Below are positions 61,056 through 64,000 of a stretch of 64,000 nucleotides of DNA, piece by piece (the first letter of the stretch is position 1; every line of letters starts with the position of its first letter). Both the position numbers and the translations under genes were made by a program. The stretch is from Oscillospiraceae bacterium (lineage in GTDB: Bacteria; Bacillota; Clostridia; Oscillospirales; Acutalibacteraceae): NCBI GenBank assembly GCA_015066635.1, contig SVOA01000002.1:62001-126000 (forward strand). Reading direction: 5' to 3'. The notes beneath the pieces are model-generated. The model had not been told where the DNA came from, did not search any database, and worked only from the letters and a program-made list of their open reading frames with translations.

Positions 61056-61654
61056 TATTTATTTCCTTTCCTTTGTCTTTCTTTTTCGCTGATTGCTACT
61101 TCGTTGTATGCAGACAGGCTGTCCTCATGTACCGCCCTGCCCTCTTTTACCATCTCACAGATGGTGTACTGCAGTCCGTACAGCATTGCCTCGTCAAGAT
61201 TTCTGTCGGCCTTTTCCCTCATTATGTCAACGTCGTCATAGTCGCGTTCCTTTGAGGTAAAATCTGCAACATACAGCACCTTTTCAAGCAGGGACATACC
61301 CGCCCTTGCCGTGGTATGATAGCGTACTGCCGAAAGAATCTCCTCATCGCTTACGCCGAGCTCATATTTCAAAAAAAGCGCTCCGCTGACGGCGTGCCAT
61401 GTCTTGGGACTGACAAGCTCCGTGGGAGTCAGCGTATGCCCGTGGCTCTCCATTATCTGCCTTTGCACCGCCTTATCCGTATCCTTCATAATATCGTGGA
61501 CAAGTCCCGCGGTATATGCCTTGTCTGGATCGGCGCCGTATTTGAGCGCCAGCCGTTTGGCTTCGTCGGCAACATTGAGCGAGTGATAAAATCTGTACTC
61601 GGACAGCCGTTTTTTTATTTCCTCTAAAAATTCACTGTTTCTTTTTGTATCCAT
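61055..61654 (-). CDS. yqeK: HD-domain protein YqeK (Ap4A hydrolase family)
   Basis: A 199-residue HD-domain hydrolase. Metal ligands are in RFYHSLNVADEAKRLA, the HD pair GLVHDIMKD, HAVSGALFL and the Asp in LYVADFTSKERDYDDV. The B. subtilis homologue is a symmetrical diadenosine tetraphosphate hydrolase. The gene overlaps nadD by 23 bases and is adjacent to rsfS, as in most Firmicutes. Confidence 0.92.
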   Translation of the reverse strand: MDTKRNSEFLEEIKKRLSEYRFYHSLNVADEAKRLALKYGADPDKAYTAGLVHDIMKDTDKAVQRQIMESHGHTLTPTELVSPKTWHAVSGALFLKYELGVSDEEILSAVRYHTTARAGMSLLEKVLYVADFTSKERDYDDVDIMREKADRNLDEAMLYGLQYTICEMVKEGRAVHEDSLSAYNEVAISEKERQRKGNK

Positions 61655-62267
61655 ACAGTCCCCGTTTTTTGATATAGGAATAAACCTTGTCCGAAATCAA
61701 CGGCGAAACGTCAACGCCGTTCTTTATCATCCGTCTGATTTCGGAGGAGCTTGCCTCAAAGGGTTCCATCGGCGAAATTATAATGCCGTCCCCCTCAAGC
61801 TCGTCAATGTAAATTCTGAACTGTTTAAAGGCGTAACTGCGAAGCTCGTAAACGCTGTCGGCATCCGTACGGGAAGCGACGCACAGAGTGCAGTTTGCCA
61901 TAATTTCCTTGTATTTATACCATTTGTGAAACGACAGGAACATATCGGAGCCGATTATAAGGTAAAATTCCGCATCGGGATATTGCTGCTTTAACTCTCT
62001 TAAAGTCAGCACCGTATAGCTGTCGCTCTCACGGTCGATTTCCATTCGGCTGACCTCATATTTTCCGTCGGTAAAGGCGAGAGCGCACATATCGTAACGC
62101 ATATCGTCTATAACGAGGTCCTCCCATGTCTTGTGAACGGGACGCTTATCAGGAATTATCAGAACTTTATCAAGCTCAAGTCTGTCAGCAAACTCCTTTA
62201 CAAGCCTTTCGTGTCCCTTATGCGGAGGATTGAAAGTTCCGCCGAAAATACCGATTTTCATACTCAT
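61632..62267 (-). CDS. nadD: Nicotinate-nucleotide adenylyltransferase
   Basis: A 211-residue NAD-synthesis enzyme joining nicotinate mononucleotide and ATP. The nucleotidyl-transferase motif GIFGGTFNPPHKGHERL and the second motif ASSSEIRRMI (ISSTxIR type) are both present. It overlaps the yhbY end by four bases; a second ATG six bases later is an equally possible start. Confidence 0.94.
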   Translation of the reverse strand: MSMKIGIFGGTFNPPHKGHERLVKEFADRLELDKVLIIPDKRPVHKTWEDLVIDDMRYDMCALAFTDGKYEVSRMEIDRESDSYTVLTLRELKQQYPDAEFYLIIGSDMFLSFHKWYKYKEIMANCTLCVASRTDADSVYELRSYAFKQFRIYIDELEGDGIIISPMEPFEASSSEIRRMIKNGVDVSPLISDKVYSYIKKRGLYGYKKKQ

Positions 62268-62548
62268 TTCTTTTCGTGAAGCTTCGGGTTAAAACGGTAA
62301 AGTATCATCACTCCGCCGATTACCGAAACTACTTCGCTGCCCGTTGCAGACGCAAGCGCCTCTGCTGCCTCTCTCGGAGTGTCGGGGCAGGTTTCGCGCA
62401 GAACCCTGAGTTTAATAAGTTCTCTTGCGGTAAGCGCGTCGTCCGTCTGTTTTATAAGCGCGGCGGAAATACCGCCCTTGCCTACCTGAAACAGCGCGTC
62501 AAGCGAGTTTGCCTGCGCTCTTAATTTTGCTCTTTCTTTGCTTGTCAT
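62264..62548 (-). CDS. yhbY: YhbY-family CRM-domain RNA-binding protein
   Basis: A 94-residue CRM-domain protein that binds ribosomal precursors. Recognised by LRAQANSLDALFQVGKGGI, ELIKLRVLRETC and VIGGVMILYRFNP (GxxG loop region GKGG). It lies 12 bases after the XTP pyrophosphatase gene and overlaps nadD. Confidence 0.93.
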   Translation of the reverse strand: MTSKERAKLRAQANSLDALFQVGKGGISAALIKQTDDALTARELIKLRVLRETCPDTPREAAEALASATGSEVVSVIGGVMILYRFNPKLHEKK

Positions 62549-62560
62549 ATACCTCTCCGA

Positions 62561-63148
62561 TTAAATGTAATTCTTTATTTCGTCTGCGAATTTACGCAGA
62601 GCATTTCCTCTGTGGCTTAATTTGTCTTTTTCTTCGGCGCTCAGTTCCCCGAAGGTTTTGTCCCCTACAAGAAATACGGGGTCGTAGCCGAAGCCGCCGC
62701 TTCCGTGTTTTTCAAACGCTATAACGCCGCGGCACTCGCCTCTTACGGTAAAGCTTCTGCCGTCGGGAAAACAGCAGCAAACAGCGCTCACAAACTTTGC
62801 CGTGCGTTTTTCGGCTGGAACGTCCTTCATTATTTCAAGAAGCTTTTCAATGTTCTTTGCGTCGTTTCCGTGCTCGCCTGCAAAGCGTGCGGAATATACT
62901 CCCGGCGCACCGTCAAGGAAGTCCACCATAAGTCCCGAGTCGTCGGCAACGCAGACCATACCCGATTCAAGACATCCGCTGTGCGCTTTGAGATAGGCGT
63001 TCTCCTCAAAGGTTGTGCCCGTCTCCTCAACGTCGGTAAGCTCAATTCCCGCCATATCGGCTGTAAGCACCTTTATATCAAGCGGCTCGAGTATTCTCTG
63101 AAGCTCTGCCTGCTTTTTAAGGTTATGAGTTGCGATTAAAAAATCCAA
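62561..63148 (-). CDS. rdgB: dITP/XTP pyrophosphatase
   Basis: A 195-residue HAM1/RdgB-type pyrophosphatase that removes deaminated purine nucleotides. Motifs: [44 protein letters not shown] and [10 protein letters not shown] with SHRGNAL at the end. The start is TTG at 63148, with GAGGAAA upstream, overlapping ftsY by 26 bases. The longer frame to 63220 would read through the ftsY tail and lacks family resemblance there. Confidence 0.92.
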   Translation of the reverse strand: MDFLIATHNLKKQAELQRILEPLDIKVLTADMAGIELTDVEETGTTFEENAYLKAHSGCLESGMVCVADDSGLMVDFLDGAPGVYSARFAGEHGNDAKNIEKLLEIMKDVPAEKRTAKFVSAVCCCFPDGRSFTVRGECRGVIAFEKHGSGGFGYDPVFLVGDKTFGELSAEEKDKLSHRGNALRKFADEIKNYI

Positions 63149-64000
63149 AGAATTTCCTCTTTTCCTTTTTGCCGTCATCCTCCGAGTCATCCTCCTCGGC
63201 TTCGGCATTTTCCTGCGCATCCCGGGTTTCTTCGGTTATCTCCTCTTGCGGTTGAAGTCCAGAAACTCCGCTTTCATCTGCTGAACCGATGAATTCCCCG
63301 ACGATTTCCGAGACTGCTTCGAGGACTTCCGCGTTTGTCGGTTCAGAATTCTCCCCGGTATGCTCTTGAGCAGACGCTTGGAGCGTTTCTTCGCCATGTT
63401 CGTATCCATCGTGAGAACCTCGTACGTCTCCCAGGATGTTTTCAGCAATTTTTTCGCTTTCATTTGCATCGCTCTCCTCATACTCTATCTTCTTGAACAA
63501 TCCGTCTGCAAAGGCCTCGGGCTTGAAGGGCTGTAAATCGTCTATCTGCTCGCCGACGCCGATGAATTTTACGGGAATGCCCAGTTCGTTTTTAATAGCA
63601 AGAACGACGCCGCCTCTTGCGGTACCGTCAAGCTTGGTAAGAACTATGCCCGTAATATCGGCAACCGCCTTGAACTCTCTCGCCTGATTGACGGCGTTCT
63701 GTCCCGTTGTGGCGTCAAGTACAAGAAGCACCTCGCGGTCCGAATACGGAAGTTCTCTGTCGATTACTCTGTAAATCTTGGCAAGCTCCTCCATAAGATT
63801 TTTCTTATTGTGAAGTCTGCCCGCCGTGTCGATAATAACTATGTCGGTATTTCTCGCCTTAGCGGCGTTTACGGTATCATAGACAACTGCCGCAGGGTCA
63901 GCTCCCTCGGCGTGCTTGACTATCTCGACTCCCGAGCGGTCAGCCCATATCTGAAGCTGGTCAATGGCCGCCGCACGGAAAGTGTCTGCCGCACCGAGCA
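63123..64000 (-). CDS. ftsY: Signal recognition particle receptor FtsY, C-terminal part, with acidic C-terminal tail (cut by window edge)
   Basis: The last 291 residues of FtsY, the SRP-receptor GTPase. Its G domain shows [50 protein letters not shown] and [14 protein letters not shown]. FtsY normally ends a few residues past that last motif. Here about 120 more residues follow: a highly acidic, low-complexity stretch rich in Glu, Asp and Ser, then a basic/aromatic end [15 protein letters not shown]. That resembles the N-terminal A-domain and lipid-binding tip of other FtsY proteins moved to the C-terminus. The N-terminus is outside the window. rdgB overlaps its 3' end. Confidence 0.93.
   Translation of the reverse strand, partial: LGAADTFRAAAIDQLQIWADRSGVEIVKHAEGADPAAVVYDTVNAAKARNTDIVIIDTAGRLHNKKNLMEELAKIYRVIDRELPYSDREVLLVLDATTGQNAVNQAREFKAVADITGIVLTKLDGTARGGVVLAIKNELGIPVKFIGVGEQIDDLQPFKPEAFADGLFKKIEYEESDANESEKIAENILGDVRGSHDGYEHGEETLQASAQEHTGENSEPTNAEVLEAVSEIVGEFIGSADESGVSGLQPQEEITEETRDAQENAEAEEDDSEDDGKKEKRKFFGFFNRNS

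Overview
The window is ordinary chromosome of a low-to-mid GC Gram-positive bacterium of the class Clostridia, most likely an Oscillospiraceae/Ruminococcaceae-type anaerobe of a gut or rumen. This is an inference from gene content: the rimP-nusA-ylxR-ylxQ-infB-rbfA order, rplU-prp-rpmA with a Prp-cleavable L27, a YlbF-family protein with a Cys/His tail, an FHA-FtsW/RodA-PBP operon, SLH-domain and sortase-type surface proteins, and polysaccharide-degrading enzymes. Most promoters are near-consensus sigma-A type with 17-bp spacers and strong GGAGG-like ribosome sites. I saw no phage, insertion sequence, integrase, CRISPR array or toxin-antitoxin pair.

Layout. 1-6.5 kb (minus): alpha/beta hydrolase, miaB, YlbF-family protein, mutS and the start of mutL. 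6.6-8.4 kb (plus): an SCP2-fold protein and a Gfo/Idh/MocA dehydrogenase. A lone 5S rRNA gene with its own promoter and terminator follows on the minus strand. 8.7-14.4 kb (minus): flavin reductase-like protein, an envelope-stress-like response regulator/histidine kinase/HtrA set, and galM. 14.5-20.3 kb (plus): FHA protein, FtsW/RodA, class B PBP, GH28 enzyme, HAD phosphatase, tRNA-Leu(CAG). 20.4-28.1 kb (minus): a repressor-type-promoter ABC exporter with an HMA (CxxC) protein, and a 1380-residue SLH surface protein. 28.4-29.9 kb (plus): GH29 alpha-L-fucosidase. 30-45.3 kb (minus): two orphan small proteins, a sulfur amino-acid operon with its Rrf2 regulator, diacylglycerol kinase, THUMP RNA methyltransferase, rplU-prp-rpmA, a methylthioadenosine salvage trio, cyclophilin and a second ABC exporter. 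45.4-46.3 kb (minus): a sortase-type surface protein. 46.8-55.7 kb (plus): the rimP-nusA-infB-truB-ribF translation operon and an iron-dependent alcohol dehydrogenase. 55.8-64 kb (minus): ftsY-rdgB-yhbY-nadD-yqeK-rsfS-leuS, continuing through a 39-codon ORF into an esterase and a GH26 mannanase-like lipoprotein.

The most interesting material is regulatory. The metY-cysK operon is preceded by a consensus promoter, two 17-bp CCTA-N9-TAGG inverted repeats and a 22-codon leader ORF ending in Tyr-Cys-Tyr-Cys-stop. The adjacent rrf2 gene encodes a regulator with three cysteines positioned as in Fe-S IscR proteins and carries a near-identical operator on its own promoter. Together these suggest two-layer control of sulfur assimilation: an Fe-S/cysteine-responsive repressor plus cysteine-codon attenuation. 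Other points: terminator-like hairpins in the leaders of the SLH-protein gene and of rimP-nusA; a twin-palindrome operator on an ABC exporter promoter; 12-bp-period repeats before htrA; an FtsY whose acidic domain and basic/aromatic anchor are at the C-terminus; a deaminase-first MTA/5'-deoxyadenosine salvage trio; and an unannotated 39-residue peptide gene translationally coupled in the leuS operon.
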